From Streptomyces sp. Go-475 (lineage in GTDB: Bacteria > Actinomycetota > Actinomycetes > Streptomycetales > Streptomycetaceae): a stretch of 64,000 nt of DNA. The notes below the pieces were generated by a model. It made no database searches and was not told the origin of the DNA. It saw only the letters and a list, made by a program, of their open reading frames with translations. The stretch spans positions 7,235,501 to 7,299,500 of the forward strand of contig NZ_CP026121.1 in assembly GCF_003330845.1 (NCBI RefSeq), written 5' to 3'. Position numbers and translations under genes: made by a program. Of this stretch, positions 27,575 to 37,531 are shown one piece after another; within the stretch, counting starts at the first letter, position 1, and each line of letters opens with the position of its first letter.

Positions 27575-27721
27575 GAAGCCGAGACGCCAGACGCACGGTG
27601 AAGCTAGGGAGACAACAGGGACTCGTCAACGAGCCGGGCGCGAACTCGGCGTGAACTCGACCGTCACCGACGGCCCGCGCGCCTGTGGTGCGTACGGCGG
27701 TACGAATGACACGCTGGACGT

Positions 27722-28129
27722 ATGAACATCCCTTTCCTGGGCAACCGGCGCCAGAAGGTGGGGTTCCCCGATCCGGCGGGCATCGCGGAACTCCTCGCCG
27801 AGTGCGAACTGCTCCGCTCCCAGGCGTCCCGGGAGGGTGTCCGGCTGGACGACTCGGCGGCCTCCCTGGAGGCGCTCGACCAGCTCGTCCCGCGCTGGCG
27901 GGACGACGAGGAGACCCTGACCTGGCTCGGCAACGACGCCGGTCTGTACCTGGGCACCGTCATCGTGCGTACCGTTGCGGGAGCCGCCTGGGAGATCCGG
28001 TCCGACGGGCAGCCCGTCGTACGGCTGGCCTCCGGCCGGGAGTTCGACGTCGTGGACTCGGGGCACGAATGGGCCGCGTACGGGGTGCCGGAGCTGTCGC
28101 AGCTGTACGCCGAGGTCGCGGAGACCTGA
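27722..28129 (+). CDS. Small conserved actinobacterial protein (DUF6278-like), function unknown
   Basis: This 135-residue cytoplasmic protein has no signal peptide or membrane segment. The first half is helical and acidic; the second half looks beta-rich (TVIVRTVAGAAWEIRSDGQ, VVRLASGREFDVV). I recognise it only as a small conserved Streptomyces protein, possibly of the DUF6278 group; that family name is from memory. It precedes the glutamate-type ATPase gene on the same strand by 140 bases. The ATG at 27722 starts where the conserved sequence does. Confidence 0.7.
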   Translation: MNIPFLGNRRQKVGFPDPAGIAELLAECELLRSQASREGVRLDDSAASLEALDQLVPRWRDDEETLTWLGNDAGLYLGTVIVRTVAGAAWEIRSDGQPVVRLASGREFDVVDSGHEWAAYGVPELSQLYAEVAET

Positions 28130-28145
28130 ACCCCAAGGCCGTAAC

Positions 28146-28158
28146 CTTTGGCCCAAAG
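28146..28158. promoter_or_regulatory. 13-bp palindrome CTTTGG-C-CCAAAG upstream of the ABC ATPase gene
   Basis: A perfect dyad with a one-base centre lies 17 bases after the small protein gene and about 110 bases upstream of the ATPase start. It is followed by an AT-rich stretch (TAAATACGGCTAATGATC) that may hold the promoter. It could be an operator or a short terminator. Confidence 0.4.
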
Positions 28159-28269
28159 TCCGACGTAAATACGGCTAATGATCGAAAAGTGCGTGTCGCC
28201 CTACAACTTCGATCTTGCCTGGATACGTTGCCGCAACCACCACACAGCTGAGAGTGAGTAGGGCTGAGC

Positions 28270-29013
<744 letters not shown>

Positions 29014-29235
29014 ACGGGCGGGCACCGGACGGCTCGTCGCATAAGACCTCGACTACGATGTGCCCTTCATCCTTGTCGGAGAGGGGGCTTCGCCAGAGTC
29101 CGCCGATCCCGTCCGGGATGAGCTGACCGCCCGCCCGGTCCACGGGGCCTTCCCGTCGGGTGCGGCCCCCGAGGCCCGTACGGCCACGGGGGCGGCGGTT
29201 CACATCGGCCAGGCCCGTCCGGCGGCAGCCGGAGA

Positions 29236-30804
29236 TCACTGCTCGCGCAGCGGAACCGACACGTACGACGGGTCGTTCGCCGGCGAGGAGAAGGTCAGCT
29301 GCGCGCCGGACGGGTTGTGCTCGATGTAGAGCGGGTCGACCGTGTCGACGACCAGGGCGAGGCGATGCCCGGCCGGGACGTCGTAGGCCGTGGAGTACAG
29401 CTCCAGGTCGACGCCGAACGGCTTCCCGGGGGTGCGCCCGTGGAAGGTGTACGGCGCGTGGGTGACCAGCTTGCCGAGGCCGAGCGGCCCCACGTCGTAC
29501 AGGTAGGCGACGAGGGTGCCGCTCTCCTTGGTCGGGGTGAGGGTCGTGTGCAACCTGGTCGTCCCGCGCACCTGTTGGGCCGTGGCGTACTTCTCCGACT
29601 GCCACACGGCGGCCCAGCGGCGGGGGAGCAGCGGGATCGAGGCCATCGGGGGCAGCTGGGCCACCTGGTCGAGGATGCTGGACAGGAAGACGACCCCGCC
29701 GTCCGCGCCCGAGTTCACGTTCGCGCGGATGGTCTTCGAGCCCGCGAGGGCGATCTTCCGGTCGTCCGCGCCGACCGACTTCCAGTCCGGGTAGCCCTCG
29801 TAGCCGCCCGCGGCGCGGGACTTGAGCCGGACCGGCTGCTCGCGGTCGACGCCGTTGTCCTCGCCCCGCAGATAGTGGTCGAACCAGCGCTCGGTGTCCT
29901 GCCAGACGTCGTTGGGCAGCCCGAACAGGCCGGTCAGCTCGGCGGTGGCGTGGTCGCCGGGCCGCAGCTCCAGCCGCTTGGGGCCGGTCAGCTTCTCGTA
30001 GAAGTCGGCGTACTGGTTGGGCGGGAAGACCGAGTCGCCCCAGGCGTTGGCGAGCATGATCGCCGCGCCGTTCTTGTTGATCTGGTCGACGTAGGTCGCA
30101 GCGGAACGTTTCTTCCCCCAGGCGATGAGCTCCGGCTCCTTCGCCAGGTTGGAGGCGTAGAAGTCGTCGAAGATCCGCCGGAGTTCGGCGCTCTGCCGGC
30201 CCGTCACCACGCTCGCGCCGTCCAGCAGGGCGGCCGCCTGGACGTGCTGGGTGCGTCCGGAGTAGATCGAGTCGATCAGATCGGCCCAGCCGCTCAGTGC
30301 GGCGACGGCCCTGACCCGCTTGTCGTGCGCGGCGGTGAGCAGGCTGATGCCGGCGCCGTAGGAGACGCCCGCCATGCCGACGTGCCCGGCGTCCGAGGGG
30401 GTGTGCGCGAGCGCCCAGTCGATGACCTTCGAGGCGTCGGCGACGTCGGGTGGGCCCGCCACTTCTATCTCGCCGCCGGACTGCCAGAAGCCGCGCACGT
30501 TGTACGTGACCACGACGTACCCGGAGTCGGCGAGTCTCTGGGCCTGGGCCAGGTACTCGATCTGGGGCAGGCCCCAGCTCGTGGGCATGACGAGCAGCGG
30601 GTAGCGGCGCGTGCCGTCGGAGCCGGCCGGGGTGACGACGTTGGCCTTGAGGACGGTGCCGCCCTCGCCGCTGATGTCGACGAAGCGGACGGGGTTCGGC
30701 GCAGCCTGGGCGGTGGGGGCGATTCCGAGGGCGGTGCCGGCGACCAGGGTCGCCGAGACGGCGCCCACGGCGGTGGTGCGCAGGGCCTTGCGGTGGGGTC
30801 CCAC
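29236..30804 (-). CDS. Secreted S15/CocE-family alpha/beta hydrolase (X-Pro dipeptidyl-peptidase-like)
   Basis: This 522-residue exported serine hydrolase has a signal peptide (about 1-35, ending AQAA). The alpha/beta hydrolase core contains the nucleophile elbow GVSYGAG, an Asp region (ANAWGDSVFP) and the His region (GDHATAE). A C-terminal jelly-roll (about 370-522) is typical of the X-Pro dipeptidyl-peptidase C-terminal domain. Members cleave X-Pro peptides or esters. The GTG at 30804 has GAGGAG 5 bases upstream and is preferred to the GTG at 30810. It ends opposite the stand-alone ATPase gene. Confidence 0.87.
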   Translation of the reverse strand: MGPHRKALRTTAVGAVSATLVAGTALGIAPTAQAAPNPVRFVDISGEGGTVLKANVVTPAGSDGTRRYPLLVMPTSWGLPQIEYLAQAQRLADSGYVVVTYNVRGFWQSGGEIEVAGPPDVADASKVIDWALAHTPSDAGHVGMAGVSYGAGISLLTAAHDKRVRAVAALSGWADLIDSIYSGRTQHVQAAALLDGASVVTGRQSAELRRIFDDFYASNLAKEPELIAWGKKRSAATYVDQINKNGAAIMLANAWGDSVFPPNQYADFYEKLTGPKRLELRPGDHATAELTGLFGLPNDVWQDTERWFDHYLRGEDNGVDREQPVRLKSRAAGGYEGYPDWKSVGADDRKIALAGSKTIRANVNSGADGGVVFLSSILDQVAQLPPMASIPLLPRRWAAVWQSEKYATAQQVRGTTRLHTTLTPTKESGTLVAYLYDVGPLGLGKLVTHAPYTFHGRTPGKPFGVDLELYSTAYDVPAGHRLALVVDTVDPLYIEHNPSGAQLTFSSPANDPSYVSVPLREQ

Positions 30805-30840
30805 GGTCACTCCTCACTCGTGTCAGTGCAAAGTGACCGA

Positions 30841-30898
30841 ACGGTAACCTCACCCCCTTACCAGGGGTAACCCGTCGGTGAGTTACGTGGCGGTAACG
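30841..30898. promoter_or_regulatory. Cluster of GTAAC-type boxes upstream of the S15-family hydrolase
   Basis: Within 58 bases there are five GTAAC/GTTAC-like boxes (at about 30843, 30858, 30866, 30882, 30892) on either strand, two of which form the palindrome TTACC-AGG-GGTAA (30858-30870). The cluster lies between the hydrolase start (30804) and the next gene's stop (30920) and looks like a multi-site operator. Confidence 0.4.
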
Positions 30899-30919
30899 AT
30901 CGTTGAGAAGTGGAGGAAC

Positions 30920-31675
30920 TCAGGAGGCGCGGTGCGAAGTGCGTGGAGCCGCGGCGGCCGGGGCGGTCTGCGCCGCGCGCGTCACGTCGTCCACCAGCTC
31001 GACGACGTCCGGACCGTAGGCCTGCGAGTTGATCACCTTGAGCAGCAGGACGAAGGAGCTGTTGCCGTACTTGCGGGCCAGCCGCTCGTGATGGCGGGCG
31101 AGGTAGCGGGTGGTGGCCTGGTTGGTGATCGACGTCTGCCCGCAGAAGAGGAACACCGGGCGGGTGTTCTGGCTGCGCTCCGCGGTGAGCCGCGCGAGCA
31201 GCGCGTACTCCTCCCTCCCGTTCTCCACGCGGTACCGCTCGGAGCCCACCAGGAACGATCCCCGGTCCGGGCCCGGTTCGGCGTCGACGTTCACCCGCAC
31301 GCCCGGCAGCAGGGAGGACAGATGGGCCGCCATCCGGCGGTTCGACGCCGGGCCGCCCACGCAGAACTCGGTGCGCTCGCCGAAGCCCTGACGGGCCGTG
31401 TCGTGCGGGAGGATCTGGGCGTGGGCGTTGCAGTCCTTGATCAGCGCGGCGAGTTCGAGCAGCGCGAACACGTCGTAGCGCATCACCGCGAACTCGGGTC
31501 CGCCGGCGCCCCGGTTCACCACCAGCAGCGACTCGGAGTTGTCCGGCAGCCCGAAGAACGCCTGCTTGCGGCGCAGCTTGCGCCGCCACAGGTAGGTGCG
31601 GGCCACCCAGCCCAGCGCGGCGCTGATGCCCGCCGCTATCACGCCCAGGACGATGTTGCGCACGTCGTCATTCAT
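30920..31675 (-). CDS. Membrane-anchored conserved protein of unknown function
   Basis: This is a 251-residue protein from the ATG at 31675; a longer frame to 31861 adds only Pro/Arg-rich residues. One N-terminal membrane helix (about residues 7-24, IVLGVIAAGISAALGWVA) is followed by a basic stop-transfer (RTYLWRRKLRRK) and a soluble domain (about 35-235) predicted to lie in the cytoplasm. The segment ESLLVVNRGAGGPEFAVMRY and the Rossmann-like strand FLFCGQTSITNQATTRYLA are its most distinctive parts. I recognise no family with a known role. It is divergent from the gamma-glutamyltransferase gene. Confidence 0.75.
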   Translation of the reverse strand: MNDDVRNIVLGVIAAGISAALGWVARTYLWRRKLRRKQAFFGLPDNSESLLVVNRGAGGPEFAVMRYDVFALLELAALIKDCNAHAQILPHDTARQGFGERTEFCVGGPASNRRMAAHLSSLLPGVRVNVDAEPGPDRGSFLVGSERYRVENGREEYALLARLTAERSQNTRPVFLFCGQTSITNQATTRYLARHHERLARKYGNSSFVLLLKVINSQAYGPDVVELVDDVTRAAQTAPAAAAPRTSHRAS

Positions 31676-31779
31676 GGGCGCGCATGGTAGCGGGCCGAGC
31701 GGACACGCGTTCGGCGCGTTCCTGACGAGGGCATGCCCATGAATTAAGCTGCGCGGACGGCCCTTGACTGGAGGTGCGG

Positions 31780-33579
31780 ATGCGTCGCCCTGTCGCACGG
31801 AATCTGACGGTCCTGGCGGTTTCGGCCGCCGTGGTGGCTTCGGTGGGGGCCGCGGCGCCACCCGCCGCGCAGAGCCCCGGAGGTGGGAAGACCCCCCTGG
31901 CCGTCGGCTACGGCGGCGCCGTCTCCAGCGTCGACCCGGACGCCTCCGCCGCCGGGATCGAGGTCCTCAGGAAGGGCGGCAACGCCGTCGACGCGGCCGT
32001 CGCCACGGCCGCCGCGCTCGGCGTCACCGAGCCCTACTCCGCCGGCATCGGCGGAGGCGGCTACTTCGTCTACTACGACGCCAAGTCCCGCGCGGTGCGT
32101 ACCATCGACGGCCGCGAGACCGCACCGCTGAGCGCCGGCAAGGACCTGTTCGTCGAGAACGGCAAGCCCGTCCCCTTCGCCGAAGCCGTCAGCAGCGGAC
32201 TGAGCGTCGGCACGCCGGGCACGCCCGCCACCTGGCAGACGGCGCTCGACCGGTGGGGCAGCGAGCGGCTGGCCAGCGTCCTGAAGCCGGCCGAGCGACT
32301 CGCCCGTGACGGCTTCACCGTCGACGAGACGTTCCGCGCGCAGACCGCGTCCAACGAGACCCGCTTCCGCTACTTCCCGGACACCGCGGACCTGTTCCTG
32401 CCGGGCGGGCGGCTGCCGGTCGTGGGCTCCACGTTCAAGAACCCCGACCTCGCGCGCACCTACGCCGAGTTGGGACGCAAGGGCGTCGGGGCGCTCTACC
32501 ACGGTCCGCTCGGACGGGACATCGTCGAGACGGTCAACAAGCCGCCGGTCGATCCGGCTTCGGGCTGGAACGCCCGCCCGGGCGACCTGTCCGTGAAGGA
32601 CCTGGCGGCGTACCGCACCAAGCTCCAGGCGCCCACCAGGACCTCCTACCGGGGCCTCGGCGTCTACTCCATGGCGCCCTCCTCCTCCGGGGGCACCACG
32701 GTCGGCGAGGCGCTCAACATCCTGGAGCGGACCGACCTGTCCAAGGCGAGCGAGGCGGAGTACCTGCACCGGTACATCGAGGCGAGCCGGATCGCGTTCG
32801 CCGACCGCGGCCGCTGGGTGGGCGACCCGGCCTTCGAGGACGTGCCGACGAAGGAGCTGCTGTCGCAGCGGTTCGCCGACTCGCGGGAGTGCCTCATCAA
32901 GGACGACGCGGTGCTCACCAGCCCCGTGGCGCCGGGGGACCCGCGCAACCCCAAGGCCTGCGACTCAGGGGGTACGGCCGCTCCCACCACGTATGAGGGC
33001 GACAGCACCACGCACCTGACCGCGGCCGACAAGTGGGGGAACGTCGTTTCCTACACCCTCACCATCGAGCAGACCGGTGGCAGCGGGATCACCGTGCCCG
33101 GGCGGGGGTTCATCCTCAACAACGAGTTGACGGACTTCTCCTTCACGCCGGCGAACCCTGCCGTGCACGACCCGAACCTGCCGGGGCCGGGGAAGCGGCC
33201 GCGGTCCTCGATGTCGCCGACGATCGTCCTGGACCGGCAGGACAGGCCCGTGGTCGCGCTGGGGTCGCCGGGCGGGGCCACGATCATCACGACCGTGCTG
33301 CAGACGCTCACGGGGTTCCTGGACCGGGGGCTGCCGCTCGTCGACGCGATCGCGGCGCCCCGGGCCAGTCAGCGCAATGCCGCGCAGACGGAGCTGGAGC
33401 CGGGCCTCGACCCCGAGGTGAGGAAGCAACTCGAAGCGATCGGGCACTCCTTCAAGGCCAATCCGGAGATCGGGGCGGCCACGGGGGTCCAGCGGCTGCC
33501 CGGGGGGAAGTGGCTGGCAGCCGCTGAGACCGTGCGGCGGGGTGGGGGATCGGCGATGGTGGTGCGGCCTGTGCGGTGA
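31780..33579 (+). CDS. ggt: Gamma-glutamyltransferase, secreted
   Basis: This 599-residue exported N-terminal-nucleophile enzyme hydrolyses glutathione and other gamma-glutamyl compounds or transfers the glutamyl group. A signal peptide (about 1-30) precedes the large-subunit region (NAVDAAVATAAALGVTEPYSAGIGG). The autoprocessing and nucleophile Thr is in GDSTTHLTAADK (about residue 409), followed by the small subunit with SSMSPTIV and GSPGGATI, which line the active site. The ATG at 31780 has GGAGG 5 bases upstream. It converges on the ClpC-like gene. Confidence 0.93.
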   Translation: MRRPVARNLTVLAVSAAVVASVGAAAPPAAQSPGGGKTPLAVGYGGAVSSVDPDASAAGIEVLRKGGNAVDAAVATAAALGVTEPYSAGIGGGGYFVYYDAKSRAVRTIDGRETAPLSAGKDLFVENGKPVPFAEAVSSGLSVGTPGTPATWQTALDRWGSERLASVLKPAERLARDGFTVDETFRAQTASNETRFRYFPDTADLFLPGGRLPVVGSTFKNPDLARTYAELGRKGVGALYHGPLGRDIVETVNKPPVDPASGWNARPGDLSVKDLAAYRTKLQAPTRTSYRGLGVYSMAPSSSGGTTVGEALNILERTDLSKASEAEYLHRYIEASRIAFADRGRWVGDPAFEDVPTKELLSQRFADSRECLIKDDAVLTSPVAPGDPRNPKACDSGGTAAPTTYEGDSTTHLTAADKWGNVVSYTLTIEQTGGSGITVPGRGFILNNELTDFSFTPANPAVHDPNLPGPGKRPRSSMSPTIVLDRQDRPVVALGSPGGATIITTVLQTLTGFLDRGLPLVDAIAAPRASQRNAAQTELEPGLDPEVRKQLEAIGHSFKANPEIGAATGVQRLPGGKWLAAAETVRRGGGSAMVVRPVR

Positions 33580-33593
33580 CGCCGTGTGCGGGT

Positions 33594-33618
33594 GCGTGGG
33601 GGCTGGTCGCGCCCACGC
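33594..33618. terminator. Hairpin between ggt and the ClpC-like gene
   Basis: GCGTGGG (33594-33600) pairs with CCCACGC (33612-33618) across an 11-base loop, 15 bases after the ggt stop and 36 bases before the convergent gene's stop. It is probably a shared terminator. Confidence 0.6.
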
Positions 33619-33653
33619 GGCGGAGCAGCACATCGACAGGGCCCGGACACCCC

Positions 33654-36191
33654 CTAGGACGAGGGCGCTGCTGTCTCTTGAGCTTGAAACGCCAAGTGGC
33701 CGTCTTCCACGTCCACCGTCACCCGGCCTCCTTCGGACACTCGCCCGTCCAGCAGCAGCCGTGACAGTTCGTTGTCCACCTCGCGCTGGATCGTGCGGCG
33801 GAGCGGGCGGGCGCCGTACTCCGGCTGGTAGCCGCGGTCGGCCAGCCAGTCCACCGCGCGGTCGGTGAACGTCACCGTGATGCCCTTGTCCTGGACGAGG
33901 GAGCGGGTGCGGTCCAGCAGGAGGTTGGTGATCTGCCGCAGCTGTTCCGTGGAGAGCTGGCGGAAGACGACGATCTCGTCGATGCGGTTGAGGAACTCGG
34001 GGCGGAAGTGCTCGCGCAGGGGGCGCAGGATCTGCTCCCGGCGGGCCTCCTCGTCCGCGTCGGCGCCGCCCGACGCGAAGCCCACGGAGGCGCCGCGGCG
34101 GGTGATCGCCTCCGAGCCGAGGTTGCTGGTCATGACGATGACCGTGTTGGTGAAGTCCACCGTCCGGCCCTGCGAGTCGGTCAGCCGGCCGTCGTCGAGG
34201 ACCTGGAGCAGGATGTTGAAGACGTCCGGGTGGGCCTTCTCCACCTCGTCCAGCAGCAGCAGCGAGTACGGGTGGCGGCGCACCACCTCGGTGAGCTGGC
34301 CCGCCTCCTCGTGGCCGACGTAGCCGGGCGGGGCGCCGACCAGGCGGCTGACGGTGTGCCGCTCCTGGTACTCGCTCATGTCGAGGCGGACCATGCGGTC
34401 CTCGCTGCCGAACAGGGCTTCGGCGAGCGCCCGGGCCAGCTCGGTCTTGCCGACGCCCGTCGGGCCGAGGAACAGGAAGCTGCCGATCGGCCGGTCCGGG
34501 CTCGCGAGCCCCGCGCGGGAGCGCAGCACCGCGTCGGAGACGACCCGGACGGCCTCGTCCTGGCCGACCACCCGCTGGTGCAGATGCTCCTCCAGGCCCA
34601 GCAGGCGGTCCTTCTCCTCCTGGGTGAGGCTGCTGACCGGGATGCCCGTCTGCCGCGACACGACCTCCGCGATCGCCTCGGCGCCGACGACCAGGTCCTG
34701 GCCCTCGTCGACCTCGCCGTCACCGCCGGCCTCGGTGATCCGCTGCTTGACGTCCAGGATCCGGTCGCGCAACTGGGTGGCCTGCTCGTACTGCTCGTCC
34801 GCGACCGCCTGGTCCTTGTCCCGGGTCAGCTGCTCCAGGTCCCGCTCCAGGGCCCGCACGTCCGTGCCCTTGGTCCGGGCCCGCAGCCGCACCCGGGCAC
34901 CGGCCTGGTCGATCAGGTCGATCGCCTTGTCGGGCAGCCGGCGGTCGGTGAGGTAGCGGTCCGACAGCTCCACCGCGGCGACCAGTGCCTCGTCGGTGTA
35001 GCGGACCTGGTGGTGGGCCTCGTAGCGGTCCTGGAGGCCGCGCAGGATCTCGATCGCGTCGGCGGGCGTCGGCTCCGGCACCATGATCGGCTGGAAGCGG
35101 CGGGCCAGCGCCGCGTCCTTCTCGATGCGGCGGTACTCCTCCAGCGTGGTGGCGCCCACGATGTGCAGCTCGCCCCGGGCGAGGGCCGGCTTGAGGATGT
35201 TGCCGGCGTCCATCGAGCCGCCCTCGCCGCCGCCGGCACCGGCGCCCACGACCGTGTGCAGCTCGTCGATGAAGATGATGAGCTGGTCGGAGTGGGCGCG
35301 GATCTCGCTGACGATGTTGTTCATCCGCTCCTCGAAGTCACCCCGGTAGCGGGTGCCCGCGACCACGCCCGTCAGGTCCAGGGCGACCACGCGGCGCCCG
35401 ATCAGCACGTCCGGCACGTCCGCCTCGGAGATGCGCTGCGCCAGCCCCTCCACGATGGCGGTCTTGCCGACGCCGGCGTCACCGATCAGCACGGGGTTGT
35501 TCTTGCCGCGGCGGGAGAGGACCTCGACGGTCTGCTCGATCTCCTGGTCCCGGCCGATCACCGGGTCGATCCGGCCGTGCCGGGCCAGCTCGGTGAGGTC
35601 GCGGCCGTACTTGTCGAGGGTCGGCGTGTTCGTCGGACGCGGCCGCTCGGCCTGGGGTGCCTCCGGCGCCTCGGGCGGCTCGGAGGGGGCGAAGCGGGCC
35701 GCGTTCAGGATGTGCCCGGCCGCCGAGTCGGGGTTCGAGGCCAGGGCGCTGAGCACGTGCTCCGGGCCGATGTAGCCGTAGCCGCGGGCCCGCGCCATGT
35801 CGTGCGCGTCGAGCAGCGCCCGCTTCGCCGCCGGGGTGAGGGAGAGCGCGGTCGGCGGCGGTGCGTCGTTCGGGCTGTGCTGGGCCGGGCCCGACCGCTC
35901 GTCGATCTGCGACGCGAGCGAGTCCGGGTTCGCGCCGGCCTTGCTGAGCAGGGTCCGGGTGGGTTCGGTGGCGAGCGCCGCCCGCAGCAGGTGTTGCGTG
36001 TCGAGGTCGCGGCTGCCGTGCTCGGCGGCGTACTGGGCGGCGCCGCGGACGAGCTCCCGGGCCGGCTGGCTGAGCAGCCGGCCGAGGTCGATCTGCCGGG
36101 GACCCGGACGCGGTCCGCCGAAGAAGCGTGCGAGGAATTCTCCGAAGGGATCCGAGCCGTAGCCCTCCGGGCTGCTGAAGCCGCTGCTCAT
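33654..36191 (-). CDS. ClpC-like AAA+ unfoldase (Clp protease ATP-binding subunit)
   Basis: This 845-residue double-AAA protein unfolds proteins, usually for ClpP. It has a Gly/Pro-rich N-terminus, Clp_N repeats (about 35-165), AAA1 with Walker [10 protein letters not shown] and IIFIDELHT, a short coiled-coil middle domain (about 430-480) of ClpC rather than ClpB length, and AAA2 with [22 protein letters not shown] and a ClpB-type small domain. A VGF tripeptide after the second AAA strand block may be the ClpP-docking loop. The N-terminus ([21 protein letters not shown]) differs from housekeeping ClpC, so this looks like a second actinobacterial paralogue. The ATG at 36191 has GGAAGG upstream. 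Confidence 0.88.
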   Translation of the reverse strand: MSSGFSSPEGYGSDPFGEFLARFFGGPRPGPRQIDLGRLLSQPARELVRGAAQYAAEHGSRDLDTQHLLRAALATEPTRTLLSKAGANPDSLASQIDERSGPAQHSPNDAPPPTALSLTPAAKRALLDAHDMARARGYGYIGPEHVLSALASNPDSAAGHILNAARFAPSEPPEAPEAPQAERPRPTNTPTLDKYGRDLTELARHGRIDPVIGRDQEIEQTVEVLSRRGKNNPVLIGDAGVGKTAIVEGLAQRISEADVPDVLIGRRVVALDLTGVVAGTRYRGDFEERMNNIVSEIRAHSDQLIIFIDELHTVVGAGAGGGEGGSMDAGNILKPALARGELHIVGATTLEEYRRIEKDAALARRFQPIMVPEPTPADAIEILRGLQDRYEAHHQVRYTDEALVAAVELSDRYLTDRRLPDKAIDLIDQAGARVRLRARTKGTDVRALERDLEQLTRDKDQAVADEQYEQATQLRDRILDVKQRITEAGGDGEVDEGQDLVVGAEAIAEVVSRQTGIPVSSLTQEEKDRLLGLEEHLHQRVVGQDEAVRVVSDAVLRSRAGLASPDRPIGSFLFLGPTGVGKTELARALAEALFGSEDRMVRLDMSEYQERHTVSRLVGAPPGYVGHEEAGQLTEVVRRHPYSLLLLDEVEKAHPDVFNILLQVLDDGRLTDSQGRTVDFTNTVIVMTSNLGSEAITRRGASVGFASGGADADEEARREQILRPLREHFRPEFLNRIDEIVVFRQLSTEQLRQITNLLLDRTRSLVQDKGITVTFTDRAVDWLADRGYQPEYGARPLRRTIQREVDNELSRLLLDGRVSEGGRVTVDVEDGHLAFQAQETAAPSS

Positions 36192-36371
36192 GGGCCTTCC
36201 GTTCCCGGCGTCCCCGGCGCGCGGGCGGGGGACGCCCTCGCTGGTCGACGTGCCGGGGTCGGGTAACCCGGGTGGCAGCCCGTTACACCTGGGGGCGCGC
36301 TCGTACAACACCTTCGCACGATCGCCGACAAGGGGCACCTTCGGGACATGCCCGGGTGAACCGGTCGGATG

Positions 36372-37139
36372 TCAGCGCGCGGTCAGGATCCTCGGGCCCG
36401 CGTCCGTGATGGCCACCGTGTGCTCGGCGTGGGCCGCGCGGGAGCCGTCGTTCGTCTTCAGGGTCCAGCCGTCGGGGGCCGCGTGGTAGTCGTCCGTGCC
36501 GCCCGCGATGACCATGGGTTCGATCGCCAGCACCATGCCGTGCCGCAGGCGCATACCGCGCCCCGGCCGTCCCTCGTTCGGCACGCCGGGGTCCTCGTGC
36601 ATCCGGCGGCCGATGCCGTGGCCGCCGAAGCCGTCGGGGATGCCGTAGCCCGCGCCGCGGCAGACCGTGCCGATCGCGTGGGCGATGTCGCCGATGCGGT
36701 TGCCGACGACGGCCGCCTCGATGCCGGCCGCCAGGGCCCGCTCGGCGGTCTCGATCAGGCGCAGGTCGGCGCGGCGCGGGGTGCCCACGACGAAGCTGAG
36801 GGCCGAGTCGCCGACCCAGCCGCCCAGTTCGGCGCCGAAGTCGATGGAGACGAGGTCGCCGTCGCGCAGGCGGTAGCGGGTCGGGACGCCGTGCACGATC
36901 GCGTCGTTCACCGAGACGCAGAGGACGGCGGGGAACGGGGTCGGCGCGAAGGAGGGCCGGTACCCGAGGAACGGCGAGGTGGCGCCCGCCTCGCGCAGCA
37001 CGTCGTGTGCCACCTCGTCGAGTTCCAGCAGGGAGACGCCGACGCCGGCGGCCTTCCGCGCGGCCGTCAGCGCACGGGCGACGACCTGCCCCGCCTCGTA
37101 CATGGCATCGATCGATGTGTCCGTCTTCAGTTCCACCAT
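36372..37139 (-). CDS. map: Type I methionine aminopeptidase
   Basis: This 255-residue metalloprotease removes the initiator Met from nascent proteins. The dimetal ligands fit the family: Asp in DLVSIDFGAELGGWVGDSAL (two Asp), His in GHGIGRRMHEDP, Glu in AIEPMV and the late Glu in AHAEHTVAI. Length is typical for type I. The ATG at 37139 lies 7 bases from a -10-like TATAGT, so the mRNA may be leaderless. It is divergent from a small XRE regulator across 33 bases, which suggests a regulated, non-housekeeping copy; Streptomyces usually carries another map in the ribosomal protein operon. Confidence 0.92.
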   Translation of the reverse strand: MVELKTDTSIDAMYEAGQVVARALTAARKAAGVGVSLLELDEVAHDVLREAGATSPFLGYRPSFAPTPFPAVLCVSVNDAIVHGVPTRYRLRDGDLVSIDFGAELGGWVGDSALSFVVGTPRRADLRLIETAERALAAGIEAAVVGNRIGDIAHAIGTVCRGAGYGIPDGFGGHGIGRRMHEDPGVPNEGRPGRGMRLRHGMVLAIEPMVIAGGTDDYHAAPDGWTLKTNDGSRAAHAEHTVAITDAGPRILTAR

Positions 37140-37172
37140 GCCAATTACTATACCGGTATTAGAATGGGGGGC
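37140..37172. promoter_or_regulatory. Compact bidirectional promoter of map and XRE regulator with palindrome ATACCGGTAT
   Basis: The 33-base gap holds a 10-bp perfect palindrome (37150-37159). Leftward, TATAGT (37152-37147) is a -10 placed for a leaderless map transcript. Rightward, TAGAAT (37160-37165) is a -10 placed for a leaderless regulator transcript starting near 37173. A repressor bound at the palindrome would block both. Confidence 0.6.
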
Positions 37173-37424
37173 ATGGTGCGCACCCCTCTCACCCCCGAAG
37201 AGCGCGAACGCGGCGAGCGGCTGGGCAAGCTGCTGCGCGAGGCGCGTGGCGACCGGAGCATGGCCGAGATCGCGGCGAGCGCGGGCATCTCCGCCGAGAC
37301 CCTCCGCAAGATCGAGACCGGGCGGGCCCCCACCCCGGCCTTCTTCACGGTGGCCGCGCTGGCCGGCGTGCTCGGGCTGTCCATGGACGAACTGGCGGGG
37401 CGGTGCGTTCTCGTGCCGCTCTGA
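37173..37424 (+). CDS. Small XRE-family helix-turn-helix regulator
   Basis: This 83-residue protein is almost entirely one HTH_3 domain: RLGKLLREARGDRSMAEIAASAGISAETLRKIETGRAPTP spans helices 1-4, with SAETLRKIE the recognition helix (given as description; residues about 15-55). There is no effector domain. The ATG at 37173 fits the leaderless promoter; an ATG at 37164 would add three residues. It is divergent from map across a shared palindrome, so it probably represses itself and map. Confidence 0.85.
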   Translation: MVRTPLTPEERERGERLGKLLREARGDRSMAEIAASAGISAETLRKIETGRAPTPAFFTVAALAGVLGLSMDELAGRCVLVPL

Positions 37425-37531
37425 GGATGCTGAGGCTCCTGCGCCTCGTGTGAAAACTCCCCGTAGCACCGCTGTAACACGACTGGTGTTGCCTACGGGG
37501 CGGAGTGCTCCGGTCTGGCGGGAGTTGGGCG

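Noticed and set aside
30820..30845. Possible PhoP box before the S15-family hydrolase
   Set aside because: Only one of the two expected 11-base units fits; the GTAAC boxes explain the region better.
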